Shown here: piece by piece, positions 1-9,202 of the stretch
How positions within the stretch are numbered: the first letter of the stretch is position 1
Layout: the number at the start of each line of letters is the position of its first letter
Assembly: GCA_934141445.1 (NCBI GenBank)
Contig: CAKPCF010000001.1
Location: forward strand, 1 to 64,000
Source of the DNA: an uncultured Clostridia bacterium
GTDB taxonomy: Bacteria > Bacillota > Clostridia > TANB77 > CAG-508
Length of the DNA stretch: 64,000 bases
Direction of reading: 5' to 3'
The notes under the pieces: model-generated
Told to the model about the DNA's origin: nothing
The model's input: the letters and a program-made list of their open reading frames with translations, nothing else
Databases searched by the model: none
Translations under genes and position numbers: made by a program

Positions 1-1758
1 TAACAAATCTATTGTTCCATCTGCTTTTAATATATCTTGTATTTCTGAATAATTAAAGTTTACTCCTTTATATTTTACATCTCCACTTGCATCATGGCCC
101 TCGCCTGTTTTATCTATATATGCTTCTTTTGTACCTCTTATCTTCATTGCTTCTAGCATATCGCTTGTTAATATATTTACACTTACTATTGTTTTTATCT
201 CTGTTTCATATTCTGTTTCTGAATAATAATTTGCATTGATTTTTCCTTTGCTTACTGCTTCATCTGTTGTTCCTACTGTATATGTTATTAGCTCTCCTGC
301 ATCTACATCTTTTGCTTGTTTTTCTTCTATTTTCTTCTCTTGTATTTTATTTTCTTTACCACTATATTCTTCTACTCTTACTGTTACTTCTTTGGCTAAC
401 TCTATATTCTCTGCATCTATATAGTCTTCATATCTATATGCTACTACAAAATTATCTTCTCCGTAACTATTTACTGCTGTTCCATTCTCCTCATTCTGTA
501 CTTTTATTTCTATTGTATGTTTTTTCTCATTATAACTCCAATTATCATTTGTAAATGTTACTGCTCCAAATGTTTCTCCTCTTGTTGCCATCAATCTATT
601 TGCATTTACACTTATCTCTGTTGGATATTTGCCATTTAATGTTGGGACTTGTATTTCTATATTTGTCTCTTTTACTGGTAAATAATTATTTTCTGTTATT
701 TCTCTTTTTACTGTAATCTCATTTTGTACTATTGTTCCTACTGTTTTTCCTACTGTAAATGGTGATATTTTATTATATTCTGATATTACTTCTATTTCTT
801 TACTATATGTCCAGCCTAATTTTAATGTTTCACTTTCTGATTCTTGGCTCTCTTCTAAGTCTGCATTTACAAAGGTTCCTTCTAATGTTAAATTTAATTT
901 CTTATATAAATCAGATATATTTATCTTTTCACCTTGTTTATATTTAATTACTATTCTAAATTTGGTATTACTTATTACATTGCTTATTGAAATATAATTT
1001 TCTTCTGTTAATGATATCTCACTATTTGAAGATACATTGTCTTTTTCATTTGCTATCTCTTTTGTTGTTTCTTCTATTACTTTATCTTCATCAATTACTT
1101 CATCTTCTTTGCTGAAATCTGTTGTACTATCACTAACATTATTTGATACACTATTTGATGAACCTTCACTTGAAGCTGTATCTGCTACTGTGTTATTAGA
1201 AACCATATCTGAAGTATTTTCTTCATCTGCTGTTATGTTAACTATTTTCTCTGTTGTATCAATTGTATTTTCGTTAACATCTTTTTTCATATCAACTTTA
1301 GTTTCAATGTCAGTTGAATTTGTAGCTTCTGCTTGAACTTCAACATTACTTGTTTCTTCATCTGTTACAGCTTTTAAGTTTTCTGTTAGCTCTTGCTTTA
1401 CATCTTTAACTTCTAACTCTTTTGAAATATCTTCTTGTTTACTTACTGAAACTATTTCAAAGTTCGATTCTTCGCTATCTTCTAATGCTAATTTCAACTT
1501 TCCTTCCTTTAATATTCCATCCACTTTCGGATTAAGTTCTGCATTGATTGTAACCTCTTCATTTACATCAGATAGCTTTTCTTTTTCATTTTCACTATCA
1601 AAATATGCTTTGAATTCTATATTGCTCTTTTTGAAAATACTCATTTCAAACACTGATGCACTCTCTGTTGCTATAGCATCAATTGCAAAGCCATAATTTG
1701 CAATTGTAAGAACAAATACAATCATCATTACAAAACTTTTCTTCAATGCTTTTTTCAT
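1..1758 (-). CDS. Exported surface protein, N-terminal 586 residues (C-terminus beyond window)
   Basis: A continuous reading frame on the minus strand runs from an ATG at 1758 off the left edge without a stop. It opens with a lysine-rich n-region and a hydrophobic core (MKKALKKSFVMMIVFVLTIA...), a clear signal peptide, so the product is secreted or surface-anchored. Residues about 60-260 are rich in Glu, Ser, Thr, Asn and Val and read as a low-complexity linker. After that come beta-rich stretches with alternating Lys/Glu/Val/Thr, as in adhesin-like Ig-type repeats. A purine-rich GGAAAGGG lies about 8 nt before the ATG. I see no catalytic motif and no cysteines in the visible part. The anchor (LPXTG, SLH or other) would lie outside the window. 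Exact family not recognised. Confidence 0.85.
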   Translation of the reverse strand, partial: MKKALKKSFVMMIVFVLTIANYGFAIDAIATESASVFEMSIFKKSNIEFKAYFDSENEKEKLSDVNEEVTINAELNPKVDGILKEGKLKLALEDSEESNFEIVSVSKQEDISKELEVKDVKQELTENLKAVTDEETSNVEVQAEATNSTDIETKVDMKKDVNENTIDTTEKIVNITADEENTSDMVSNNTVADTASSEGSSNSVSNNVSDSTTDFSKEDEVIDEDKVIEETTKEIANEKDNVSSNSEISLTEENYISISNVISNTKFRIVIKYKQGEKINISDLYKKLNLTLEGTFVNADLEESQESESETLKLGWTYSKEIEVISEYNKISPFTVGKTVGTIVQNEITVKREITENNYLPVKETNIEIQVPTLNGKYPTEISVNANRLMATRGETFGAVTFTNDNWSYNEKKHTIEIKVQNEENGTAVNSYGEDNFVVAYRYEDYIDAENIELAKEVTVRVEEYSGKENKIQEKKIEEKQAKDVDAGELITYTVGTTDEAVSKGKINANYYSETEYETEIKTIVSVNILTSDMLEAMKIRGTKEAYIDKTGEGHDASGDVKYKGVNFNYSEIQDILKADGTIDLL

Positions 1759-2095
1759 ACACAAATCCCTTTCCTTCATTTTCTTTTGTTCTGTTTACTA
1801 ATTGGCATATTACTACCTTTTTTAATATATATATACTAAAACAATTTTTTTATTTTGTACATAGCCAAAAATTGCCATTTTTCAATTATTACAGGCTTTT
1901 TCTTTTAAAAGTGCTACGGAACTACAATATGTAAACTTACACTTTTTCAATATTAAATTTTTATTACTTTTTTATTCAACATTTCATAAATACTGCATAT
2001 AGTATTAGTAGAATATTTTAAAAAGAAAAAATTTTTATGCCACTATAGCTTAATAATATTCATTAAAGTGAACGGCAAGAAAGGATTGGTAAATT
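1759..2095. other. Intergenic region between divergent genes
   Basis: This AT-rich spacer separates the minus-strand surface protein from the plus-strand small genes. I see no ORF with a ribosome site. A CATATAGTA at 1996-2004 resembles a mother-cell (SigK-type) -10 element, but an AC -35 partner is only about 15 nt upstream, short of the usual 16-17, so this is a weak suggestion. Confidence 0.4.
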
Positions 2096-2221
2096 ATGAA
2101 CAATTTAGATATAAATCAACTTTTAGAAATGATTTCTAAAATGGATAAAGATGAACTTGAAAAAAATATTAACAAAGCACAGCAAATCCTTAATAATAGC
2201 AATATCAATAAAAATCAATAA
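2096..2221 (+). CDS. Small hypothetical protein, 41 aa
   Basis: ATG at 2096 follows an AAGGA at 2081-2085 with about 10 nt spacing, and TAA is at 2219-2221. The 41-residue product is charged and helical (MNNLDINQLLEMISKMDKDE...) with a leucine pattern suggesting one amphipathic helix. It ends 26 nt before the next gene on the same strand, and the two proteins share a style: a short DINQ segment followed by a helix with Lys/Glu/Asn. They may be related or partner proteins. Function unknown. Real-gene status rests on the ribosome site, length, and tight spacing to the next gene. Confidence 0.6.
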   Translation: MNNLDINQLLEMISKMDKDELEKNINKAQQILNNSNINKNQ

Positions 2222-2247
2222 ATTTTATAAAATATTGGAGGTGCACT

Positions 2248-2637
2248 ATGAATGATGATTTATCAAATGTAATGGGTCAGTTTTCAAAAATCTTGAAAGA
2301 AAAAAATATAGATATAAACCAAATTATAAATAAAGCTTCAGATAAGTCTACAAATAGCTCAAATTCTCAAAATAATCAAACTTCATACACCTCTAGTGAA
2401 AATAATGACTTCAATTTGGATATCGAAACTATTTTAAAAATTAAAAATATTATGGGAAAAATGAATCAAAAAAATGTACCTAGAAATAACCTGCTAAATT
2501 CTTTAAAACCATTTTTACGTAAAGAAAAACAAGAAAAATTAGATGAATATATTAAATATGCAAATTTACTTAATCTTTTAGAATTATTTAATTCAACTGG
2601 AGGCGAAAAAAATAATGATACTAAACCAACTACTTGA
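2248..2637 (+). CDS. Hypothetical protein, 129 aa, helical and charged
   Basis: The ATG is preceded by a near-perfect ribosome site (GGAGGTGCACT). The product has an N-terminal helix containing DINQIINKA, an Asn/Ser/Thr/Gln-rich linker at about residues 35-60, then a conserved-looking helical domain (about 63-115) with IKNIMGKMNQ and LLNSLKPFLRKEKQEKLDEYIKYANLL. There is no signal peptide, membrane segment or metal site. The helix-linker-helix plan and the position between two other tiny genes resemble uncharacterised clostridial small proteins often found near sporulation genes, but I cannot assign a function. Its 3' end overlaps the next ORF by 23 nt, which implies translational coupling. 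Confidence 0.7.
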   Translation: MNDDLSNVMGQFSKILKEKNIDINQIINKASDKSTNSSNSQNNQTSYTSSENNDFNLDIETILKIKNIMGKMNQKNVPRNNLLNSLKPFLRKEKQEKLDEYIKYANLLNLLELFNSTGGEKNNDTKPTT

Positions 2638-2800
2638 AAATTTCAGCAATATAAGCAAAGATGTACCAATTATGCATTTTAATGGTACATCTTTATATTT
2701 AGACGATATTTTATTGATTATACTTGCAATATTATTATTTGAAGAAAACAGCTGTGATATATCAGTTCCTTTAATTTTAGTGTTATTAGTATTTTCTTAA
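2615..2800 (+). CDS. Small hydrophobic protein, 61 aa
   Basis: ATG at 2615 lies within the end of the preceding gene, after GGAGGCG about 9 nt upstream. The C-terminal half holds two short hydrophobic stretches separated by an acidic turn: residues about 29-42 (DDILLIILAILLFEE) and about 50-61. This resembles the two-hairpin pattern of small clostridial proteins ending in LLLIALIFLLL-type segments, which are known but uncharacterised. Probably membrane associated. It converges directly with minC: its stop ends at 2800 and the minC stop codon begins at 2801. Confidence 0.6.
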   Translation: MILNQLLENFSNISKDVPIMHFNGTSLYLDDILLIILAILLFEENSCDISVPLILVLLVFS

Positions 2801-3406
2801 TTATTCAATAACTATATTATTATCTTTTATTTTGCAAACTGGGCATTTATCTATTTTTAGCTCAATTTCTCTAACTAAATTTGCTATTCTAACTTGTGTT
2901 ACATCTATTGAATTTGCTGATATTACAGCCATTGTATTTCCATTAGCACCTGCATGTGCAACTCCTCTTAAAGTTCCTAATACCGCTATATTTCCACCAG
3001 CAATTATTTCAGCACCTGCATTTACATCTCCAAATATTACTAAACTACCAGAATACTCTTCTTTTTGTCCTGAACGTATACAATTTTGGATATACTTAGT
3101 TTCTGAGATTTCAGTTTTTGTTTCAAAAGTTTTCTTAATTGCATGTAGCCCTAGCAAATCAGATACATCATCAAACTTTACTTCTACATCAATTTCATCA
3201 TTGATAATCTTTTTAACCATCTCAATTTCTGTTTCTGTAAAAAGTCTTCCTGTAACTCTTATTGGAATCTTAGCTGATTGATAAAAGTCTCTTAATTTTG
3301 GAATTTTAGTTTTTAACTCTTCAATTACCTCTTGAATTTCAGCAATTACATTTACATTTAAGATAATTTCTTCTGTAGTTTGACTAATTTTAATATTGTT
3401 TAGCAT
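2801..3406 (-). CDS. minC: Septum site-determining protein MinC, 201 aa
   Basis: MinC inhibits FtsZ assembly away from mid-cell, normally with the membrane ATPase MinD. The C-terminal domain (about residues 95-180) is the hallmark: a beta-helix built from VIFGDVNAGAEIIAGGNIAVLGTLRGVAHAG. The N-terminal about 90 residues form the FtsZ-binding domain. An upstream ATG at 3415 overlaps the AAGGA ribosome site, so I place the start at the second ATG (3406), 8 nt behind it. It is the last gene of the mre operon, 17 nt after PBP2. Unusually, no minD follows. A C-terminal pair of cysteines (KCPVCK) is an extra, with no function I can state. Confidence 0.9.
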   Translation of the reverse strand: MLNNIKISQTTEEIILNVNVIAEIQEVIEELKTKIPKLRDFYQSAKIPIRVTGRLFTETEIEMVKKIINDEIDVEVKFDDVSDLLGLHAIKKTFETKTEISETKYIQNCIRSGQKEEYSGSLVIFGDVNAGAEIIAGGNIAVLGTLRGVAHAGANGNTMAVISANSIDVTQVRIANLVREIELKIDKCPVCKIKDNNIVIE

Positions 3407-3423
3407 ATTGCACATCCTTTCTT

Positions 3424-5553
3424 TTATCTAAAGCTTTCTGTTTCTGTACTAGCATTCATATTTTCCTTTACTTCAGCAACATTCATACCAAAATATTCTA
3501 ACATTATATCTCTAACAACCTCTGCTGTATAATTTCCATGACCACCATTTTCAACCATTACAACAATTGCAATTTCTGGGTCTTCAAATGGAGCAAATCC
3601 TGTAAACCATGCATTAACATACTTTCCAGCTTCAGCAGAACCTGTTTTACCACCAACACTTATTTCAAAATCTTTGAATACTGAATATGCAGTTCCTCCA
3701 TCTTCAGCAACAGATCTCATACCTTCTAAAACAGCAGATAAATTTTCTTCGCTTATTTCTATATCTTCTGAAGTATCATCTTGTAAGTTTAATTTGTTTT
3801 TTACAAATTCATCTATTTCTGATTTTGCAACTTGTGTTCCATTTGATAATACTACATTTTTTACAATTGATAAATCTATTTTTTTACCGCCATTTGCAAG
3901 CATTGAAATATATTTAGCCATTTGTATTGGTGTATAATCATTATATCCTTGTCCAATCGCTGAAATTATAGTATCAGCAGAAGACCAATTTCTTTTTTCT
4001 TTTTCTTTTACAAGTTCTTGTGTTGGAACTGTTCCACTAACTTCGTTTGGAAGTTCGATTCCTGTTTTTTGTCCTAATCCAAAGTATTTAGCATATTTTT
4101 TTAATAAATCAATTCCAAGCCTATTTCCAACTTCATAAAAATAATAGTTACATGATTTTTGAATAGCTGAAATTACATTTACTCTACCATGTCCATGTCC
4201 ATAATCTGTAAATATCCAACATTTATATGGTTCTTTCATTCCTTCAACATAATATTGTCCAACATCATTTATATAATCATTTATTCCAATTTTTCCTTCT
4301 TGAAGTCCAGCAATAGCTGTTATCATTTTAAAAATTGAGCCTGGTGCATAAGCACTCTGAATAGCTCTATTTCTCATTGGTGTTGTTTTTGAATTATTAT
4401 ATTCTTGCCATTGTTCATTAGAAATTCCATTATAAAAGTATTCTGGATTATAATCTGGATAGCTAGCCATAGCAAGGATTTCACCAGTTTTTACATTTGT
4501 TACAACAACACAACCACCATTAGCATCATAAGTTTTTCCAAAACCATTAGTTCTTATTTTTTCTATATTATTTTTTAAGGCATTTTCTGCAACAGATTGT
4601 AAATTAGCATCTATTGTTAATACAATATTTGCACCTCCTATTGCTTCTTGTGATGTATATTCACCAGTAATCGTTCCATCTACAGACATATCAATTTGTT
4701 TTGTTCCATCTTCGCCTCTTAAATACTCTTCAAAAACTTTTTCTATTCCTAATTGTCCAACTTTATCATTTGCATCATATTTATGTGTATCATTACATTC
4801 TTCAAATTCTTTTTTATTATTATCCGTTATTCTACTTACATAACCTATTATATGTGATGCTAAAGTACCTCTATTGTACTTTCTAATTGGCTGTTGAACA
4901 ATACTTACACCTGTTAATTCTGAACTTCTAACTTGTAATTCAACAGCACTTTCTCTACTTATCGAACTTGAAATCTCAATTGATTTAGTATTTGAATATC
5001 CTTGAGTAGTAATTGCATATCTTATTGCTAAAATTCTTGCAATATCCTCAACATTATCTGATTCTATACTATATTTATCTCTAAATAAGTAAAAGGCTTC
5101 TTCTGCTGAAGCAGTATCTGGTATTTTATATTTTTTCTTCCATTCAGCTAATTCTTCATCTGAATTAAAATTATATTGAAACGGATTTATACTTATTGGA
5201 AATGAATTTATGTACGAATCTCCATTTTTGTCTAATATAGTTGTCATTGTTAAAATTGAACTATTTAAAACAGAATTTTCTACATTTGTCTTATACATTT
5301 CCACAGAAAATCCAAAATCTGTGGATGCTAAAACAATTCCTGTTCTATCCGATATATTTCCTCTTGCTGCTTCTATCTTTCCTTCTCTTGAAAGTCTTGT
5401 ATTTGAAGTTTCTCTATATTCACTACCATGTACTATTTGTAAATTAAACAATTGAATTAGTAATATTATTCCTAAAACATATATAATTGTTGTAATTACA
5501 TTATATCTAAAGTTGGATTTTTCAATTTCACTTTTTTGCCTCAGTTCTTTCAC
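3424..5553 (-). CDS. mrdA: Penicillin-binding protein 2, elongasome transpeptidase, 709 aa
   Basis: Class B PBP that crosslinks peptidoglycan during side-wall growth. One membrane anchor lies at about residues 17-40, followed by the PBP dimerisation domain. The transpeptidase domain carries all three active-site motifs: SIFK at 406-409 (nucleophile Ser406), SCN at 467-469 and KTGS at 636-639. The start is GTG at 5553, because no ATG fits; GGGAG lies only 3-4 nt upstream, so the exact start is uncertain. The gene follows mreD by 25 nt in the MreBCD operon, which identifies it as the elongasome PBP2, not the division PBP3. Length is in the upper range for the family, with an insert of about 60 residues between 105 and 175. 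Confidence 0.93.
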   Translation of the reverse strand: MKELRQKSEIEKSNFRYNVITTIIYVLGIILLIQLFNLQIVHGSEYRETSNTRLSREGKIEAARGNISDRTGIVLASTDFGFSVEMYKTNVENSVLNSSILTMTTILDKNGDSYINSFPISINPFQYNFNSDEELAEWKKKYKIPDTASAEEAFYLFRDKYSIESDNVEDIARILAIRYAITTQGYSNTKSIEISSSISRESAVELQVRSSELTGVSIVQQPIRKYNRGTLASHIIGYVSRITDNNKKEFEECNDTHKYDANDKVGQLGIEKVFEEYLRGEDGTKQIDMSVDGTITGEYTSQEAIGGANIVLTIDANLQSVAENALKNNIEKIRTNGFGKTYDANGGCVVVTNVKTGEILAMASYPDYNPEYFYNGISNEQWQEYNNSKTTPMRNRAIQSAYAPGSIFKMITAIAGLQEGKIGINDYINDVGQYYVEGMKEPYKCWIFTDYGHGHGRVNVISAIQKSCNYYFYEVGNRLGIDLLKKYAKYFGLGQKTGIELPNEVSGTVPTQELVKEKEKRNWSSADTIISAIGQGYNDYTPIQMAKYISMLANGGKKIDLSIVKNVVLSNGTQVAKSEIDEFVKNKLNLQDDTSEDIEISEENLSAVLEGMRSVAEDGGTAYSVFKDFEISVGGKTGSAEAGKYVNAWFTGFAPFEDPEIAIVVMVENGGHGNYTAEVVRDIMLEYFGMNVAEVKENMNASTETESFR

Positions 5554-5578
5554 CTTCTCCCTTTTTTACATTTGATAT

Positions 5579-6112
5579 TTAAAAATACCTTGTTAGCACA
5601 TTATTCTTTTTAAATACCCTGTCTATACTATAGCCAATTTTTTGAATTAGTGGATATAATAAAATAGCAATTAACACATTATATAAAAGCTCTTTAAGCA
5701 AAATCTTTATGAAAAACCACCATTCTATATCAAAACTGAATATTATTGATTTAAAAAAGTAATATCCTAATTCATATATAATTGTTGAACCTGCAACCAT
5801 AAGTATAATCGTTATTTTATTTTCCTTAGAAAAGTTTTTATCAAAATAAGAACCTAAATATGCCACTACACATAGCATAACAGCTGTAATTCCAATTGAA
5901 CTACCATATATTAAGTCTAAAATAATTCCGCATAAAGCACCAAAAAAGATACCATAAGTAACATTTGCAAATAAGCCTATAAATAATATAAATATGATAA
6001 AAAGGTTTGGTAATACACCACCGATTGTAAAAAAAGGAAATATATTTGCTTCTAAAAAATATATAACCCAAAATGTTATAAAAAATAATAAGCCTATTCC
6101 TAATTTTTTCAT
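5579..6112 (-). CDS. mreD: Rod shape-determining protein MreD, 177 aa
   Basis: Integral membrane protein of the elongasome. About five hydrophobic segments are visible (roughly 5-22, 27-50, 55-90, 100-120, 135-160). The motif around residues 32-38 (GGVLPNLFI) and the FGALCGIILDLIYG segment are typical of MreD. It lies 19 nt downstream of mreC and 25 nt upstream of PBP2, the standard mreB-mreC-mreD-mrdA order. Phe/Ile richness partly reflects low GC. Confidence 0.9.
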   Translation of the reverse strand: MKKLGIGLLFFITFWVIYFLEANIFPFFTIGGVLPNLFIIFILFIGLFANVTYGIFFGALCGIILDLIYGSSIGITAVMLCVVAYLGSYFDKNFSKENKITIILMVAGSTIIYELGYYFFKSIIFSFDIEWWFFIKILLKELLYNVLIAILLYPLIQKIGYSIDRVFKKNNVLTRYF

Positions 6113-6131
6113 ATATATCCTCTCTATATTT

Positions 6132-6950
6132 TTATTTATTCTTTACTACTAAAACATTTGTAACTGTTGCAAAATCAACTGCTGGCTCTACAACAGCATA
6201 TCTATCTATAATATTACTTGTTGTTATGATTTCCTTAATTGTTCCTATATGTATACCTTGTGGATAAATCTCTCCAATACCTGATGTTGTAACATTATCT
6301 CCTTGTATTAACTCTGCACCAGTTGGTATATAACTAGCTCTTAAAATTTGTTTTCCTTCTAGTGTCCCTTTGCATATAATGCTTTCATCTGTAGTAGTTA
6401 TCTTTGCACTAACAGTACTTGCAGCATCTATTATTACTTGAATTTTTGCTGTTTTCTCTGTAACAGAAATTACATGACCAACTAACCCTTTATCTGCTAT
6501 AACAGCCATATTAACTTCTACTCCATCATTTGTTCCAGCATTTATTACTAAATTACTGCTATAATTACTTACATCTTTATTTATTACATAAGCTGGTATT
6601 GTTTGATATTCAGCATATTTTTGAGTTAAATTCATATATTCTTGTAATGTTGTATTATCTGCTTTTATTACTTCTAATTCTCTTAATTTAGTTTCTAATT
6701 CACTGTTTGTCTTTCTTAATTCTTCATTTTCAGCTTTTAAAGTATCAATATCAGCAAAATATTTTTCATTTCCAGTTACTTTGTTTTTCAAATCTGTAAA
6801 CATTCTTTGAACTGGCGTTACAACACTACTAACCACACTTTCTAAATATGAAAGTTTATCTACATTAACATTTGAAAGAAATATCAATAGTATTAAAATT
6901 ACAAGAGTTATAATTCCTCCCAAGAATTCTGTTTGTTTATTTCTATTCAT
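6132..6950 (-). CDS. mreC: Rod shape-determining protein MreC, 272 aa
   Basis: Bitopic membrane protein that links MreB filaments inside the cell to PBP2 outside. A single N-terminal membrane helix (about 10-28) is followed by a coiled coil (about 65-110, IDTLKAENEELRKTNSELET), then the double beta-barrel periplasmic-type domain with VINKDVSNYSSNLVINAGTNDGV and GLVGHVISV motifs. Length matches the family. It sits 43 nt after mreB in the same operon. Confidence 0.93.
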   Translation of the reverse strand: MNRNKQTEFLGGIITLVILILLIFLSNVNVDKLSYLESVVSSVVTPVQRMFTDLKNKVTGNEKYFADIDTLKAENEELRKTNSELETKLRELEVIKADNTTLQEYMNLTQKYAEYQTIPAYVINKDVSNYSSNLVINAGTNDGVEVNMAVIADKGLVGHVISVTEKTAKIQVIIDAASTVSAKITTTDESIICKGTLEGKQILRASYIPTGAELIQGDNVTTSGIGEIYPQGIHIGTIKEIITTSNIIDRYAVVEPAVDFATVTNVLVVKNK

Positions 6951-6993
6951 TTAAACCTTTTGTATAAAATACTTTATACTTCCTTTCATAAAA

Positions 6994-8010
6994 TTATCCT
7001 AATACTTTTTTTAAATGAGTTATATCTTCTACTATTCTTTGTGTTCCCTTTACAACGCACTCTAGTGGCTCTGTTGCAATGAATACCGGTGTTTCTGTCT
7101 TTTCTGAAATTAACTTATCTAAGTTTTTTATTAAAGCCCCTCCACCTGCAACCATTATTCCTTTTATGGCTATATCTGATAGTAGTTCTGGTGGTGTTTG
7201 CTCTAAACAGTTTTTAATTGCTTCAATTATTTTTAATAAAGAATCATGTATTGCAAGTCCAACATCTGTTGATGTGATTTCTCTAGATATTGGTAATCCA
7301 GAAACTACATCTCTTCCTCTTATTTCCATGCTCTCTTCTGTAACAAGCGGTTTGGCACAAGCTAATTGTTTCTTTACATTTTCAGCAGTAACTTCACCTA
7401 TAATAATGTTTAGGTTTTTTTTAGCATAGTTCATAATATCCTCAGTTAACTCATCTCCAGCAACTTTTAGTGACTCACTTGCAACAATTCCACCAAGTGA
7501 AATAACTGCAACTTCAGTTGTTCCTCCACCAATATCTACAATTAAATTTCCTGTTGGTTCTGAAGTATTTAATCCACTTCCAATTGCTGCAGCCATTGGT
7601 TCATCAACTAAGAATACATTTCCAGCTCCACTAGATAATACAGCTTCTTCAACTGCTCTTCTTTCTACTTCTGTTATTCCAGAAGGAACACCAATAACTA
7701 CTCTTGGTTTAATTATTTTGTATTTTTTACATACCTTTGTAACAATAGACTTAAGCATAAGTTTTGTAGCTGTAAAATCAGCAATAACACCATCTTTCAT
7801 TGGTTTTATTGCTTCTATCTTTTCTGGGGTTCTACCTAACATAAGTTTTGCTTGATTTCCAAATGCTAGCACTTCTTTTGTTTCTTTATCTAAAGCAACT
7901 ACTGATGGTTCTCTATATACAATGCCCTTCTTTTTTAAAGCTACCAAAATGTTTGCTGTTCCTAAATCTATTCCTATTTCTCTATTATCTAAACTATCTA
8001 AAAAACTCAT
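6994..8010 (-). CDS. mreB: Rod shape-determining protein MreB (actin homologue), 338 aa
   Basis: Bacterial actin that guides side-wall synthesis. The phosphate-1 loop (IGIDLGTANILV, about 12-23), phosphate-2 loop (DIGGGTTEVAVIS) and adenosine site (MVAGGGALIKNL) are all present, and the length is normal. An N-terminal amphipathic segment (MSFLDSLDNREIG) fits membrane association. It is first of the mre genes after the small DUF4321 gene, 48 nt downstream of it. Firmicutes often have paralogues (mbl, mreBH); which one this is cannot be decided here, but synteny with mreC/mreD supports mreB. Confidence 0.95.
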   Translation of the reverse strand: MSFLDSLDNREIGIDLGTANILVALKKKGIVYREPSVVALDKETKEVLAFGNQAKLMLGRTPEKIEAIKPMKDGVIADFTATKLMLKSIVTKVCKKYKIIKPRVVIGVPSGITEVERRAVEEAVLSSGAGNVFLVDEPMAAAIGSGLNTSEPTGNLIVDIGGGTTEVAVISLGGIVASESLKVAGDELTEDIMNYAKKNLNIIIGEVTAENVKKQLACAKPLVTEESMEIRGRDVVSGLPISREITSTDVGLAIHDSLLKIIEAIKNCLEQTPPELLSDIAIKGIMVAGGGALIKNLDKLISEKTETPVFIATEPLECVVKGTQRIVEDITHLKKVLG

Positions 8011-8058
8011 TTATTTTCTCCTCTTGTTTTTACTTAATTGCCCATTTGTTTAAAATTT

Positions 8059-8316
8059 TTATACTTTTCTATATACAAATATTGAAATTGCAATTCCAAT
8101 AATACTTGCTACTGTTATTTTGAACATAAGGCTAAAGCTTATTTTCATAATACTTAAATCAAGTGTAAAAGGTTCTTTCATTCCAAATTCTTGACCATAA
8201 TTTAGCCACCATAATACATCTATTCTAGAAGCTAATTCTCCAATTAGTCCTCCTAATACGATTCCTGATAAAATAAATATTAGTAATATCCAAATATTTT
8301 TGTCTTTTGTTGCCAT
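8059..8316 (-). CDS. DUF4321 family membrane protein, 85 aa
   Basis: Two hydrophobic segments (about 7-26 and 58-82) flank a loop with WLNYGQEFGMKEPFTLDLSIMKISF, the pattern of DUF4321 proteins of clostridia. I chose the ATG at 8316 because GGAGG lies 5 nt before it; the longer in-frame ATG at 8328 sits on that ribosome site. It is the first gene of the mre operon and reads into mreB. Family function unknown; its conserved location suggests a role with the shape machinery, which is inference. Confidence 0.8.
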   Translation of the reverse strand: MATKDKNIWILLIFILSGIVLGGLIGELASRIDVLWWLNYGQEFGMKEPFTLDLSIMKISFSLMFKITVASIIGIAISIFVYRKV

Positions 8317-8362
8317 TTTTTCCTCCATTTTTTCCTACGGAACTTTGATTTTTTTCCTAATT

Positions 8363-8391
8363 ATTATATCTTGATAACTATATTTTTTCAA
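8363..8391 (-). promoter_or_regulatory. Probable SigA promoter of the DUF4321-mre operon
   Basis: Read on the minus strand: TTGAAA (8391-8386), a 17-nt spacer, then a perfect TATAAT (8368-8363). The start codon of the first gene lies about 47 nt downstream of the -10 element. Spacing and -10 are ideal for the housekeeping sigma factor. Confidence 0.65.
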
Positions 8392-8560
8392 GTCAATATA
8401 TAAAGTTTTTAAAAAGTTTTTGATTCAGATTTTTCATTATAAAAGTATATATTTAAAAATCTGCAGCATATATTATATAAAGTATCCATTTATTTACATT
8501 TACTTTATTTTATAAAGTTGTATAATAAATTTATATCAATACTTTTATGGGGGTGCACCT

Positions 8561-9187
8561 TTGAAAATAGAAAAAATAAATGAAAATAAAATCAAAGTAA
8601 CATTTGATTACACAGACCTTAAAGATAACAATATTGACTTTCATTCTTTTATGTCAAATTCTATTCAAAGTCAAGAATTGTTTTTAAAAATTTTAGAACA
8701 AGCTGAACAAAATTTAGATTTTCAAACAGATGAATATAAACTAGAAATTAACACTTTAGCATTATCTAATGGTATATTTATTCTTACAGTATCTAGATTA
8801 GGCAAAGTTGCAAAAGTAAAAAAGAAAACAAATCCAACAGTATTACATATAAAACGCAAAACTAATTCTACATCTACAAATCTTTCTATTTACGAATTTA
8901 AAGATTTTGATAATTTTATTGGTTTTTGCCAATTTGTTTCAGTAGAAACATACAACACCTCTATACTAAACTCTTTAAAGAACAATAATTCTTTGTTTAA
9001 ATATGATAATAAATACTTTTTAGCCATTTCTACGACTAATTTAAGTATTAAAGAAAAAGAATTCCTTTTTTCTACAATAACAGAATTTGCAAAATTTATT
9101 AGTAATTCACCTATTTTCTTTGCAAAATTGAAAGAAAACGCAGTTTGTTTTTTATCTAAAAATGCAATAAATTTATGTATCAACTAG
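8561..9187 (+). CDS. mecA: MecA-like ClpC adaptor protein, 208 aa
   Basis: MecA proteins deliver substrates to the ClpC/ClpP protease. The N-terminal domain begins with KIEKINENKIKVTFDYTDL, closely like other MecA proteins, and continues with SQELFLKILEQAEQNLDF. After a Lys/Thr-rich linker (about 85-108), the C-terminal ClpC-binding domain follows (YEFKDFDNFIGFCQFV... with KYFLAIS). The start is TTG at 8561, preceded by GGGGGTG at about 5 nt. It is transcribed divergently from the mre operon and ends in a terminator shared with the convergent M23 gene. Length is normal. Confidence 0.8.
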   Translation: MKIEKINENKIKVTFDYTDLKDNNIDFHSFMSNSIQSQELFLKILEQAEQNLDFQTDEYKLEINTLALSNGIFILTVSRLGKVAKVKKKTNPTVLHIKRKTNSTSTNLSIYEFKDFDNFIGFCQFVSVETYNTSILNSLKNNNSLFKYDNKYFLAISTTNLSIKEKEFLFSTITEFAKFISNSPIFFAKLKENAVCFLSKNAINLCIN

Positions 9188-9202
9188 CATTTGATTAAAA
9201 AA

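Noticed and set aside
236..1336. Several plus-strand frames over the surface-protein gene
   Set aside because: They are antisense to a continuous minus-strand frame with signal peptide; Ser/Leu-rich content reflects the reverse of Glu/Asn-rich coding.
2832..3281. 149-codon plus-strand frame
   Set aside because: Antisense to minC, which has clear family motifs.
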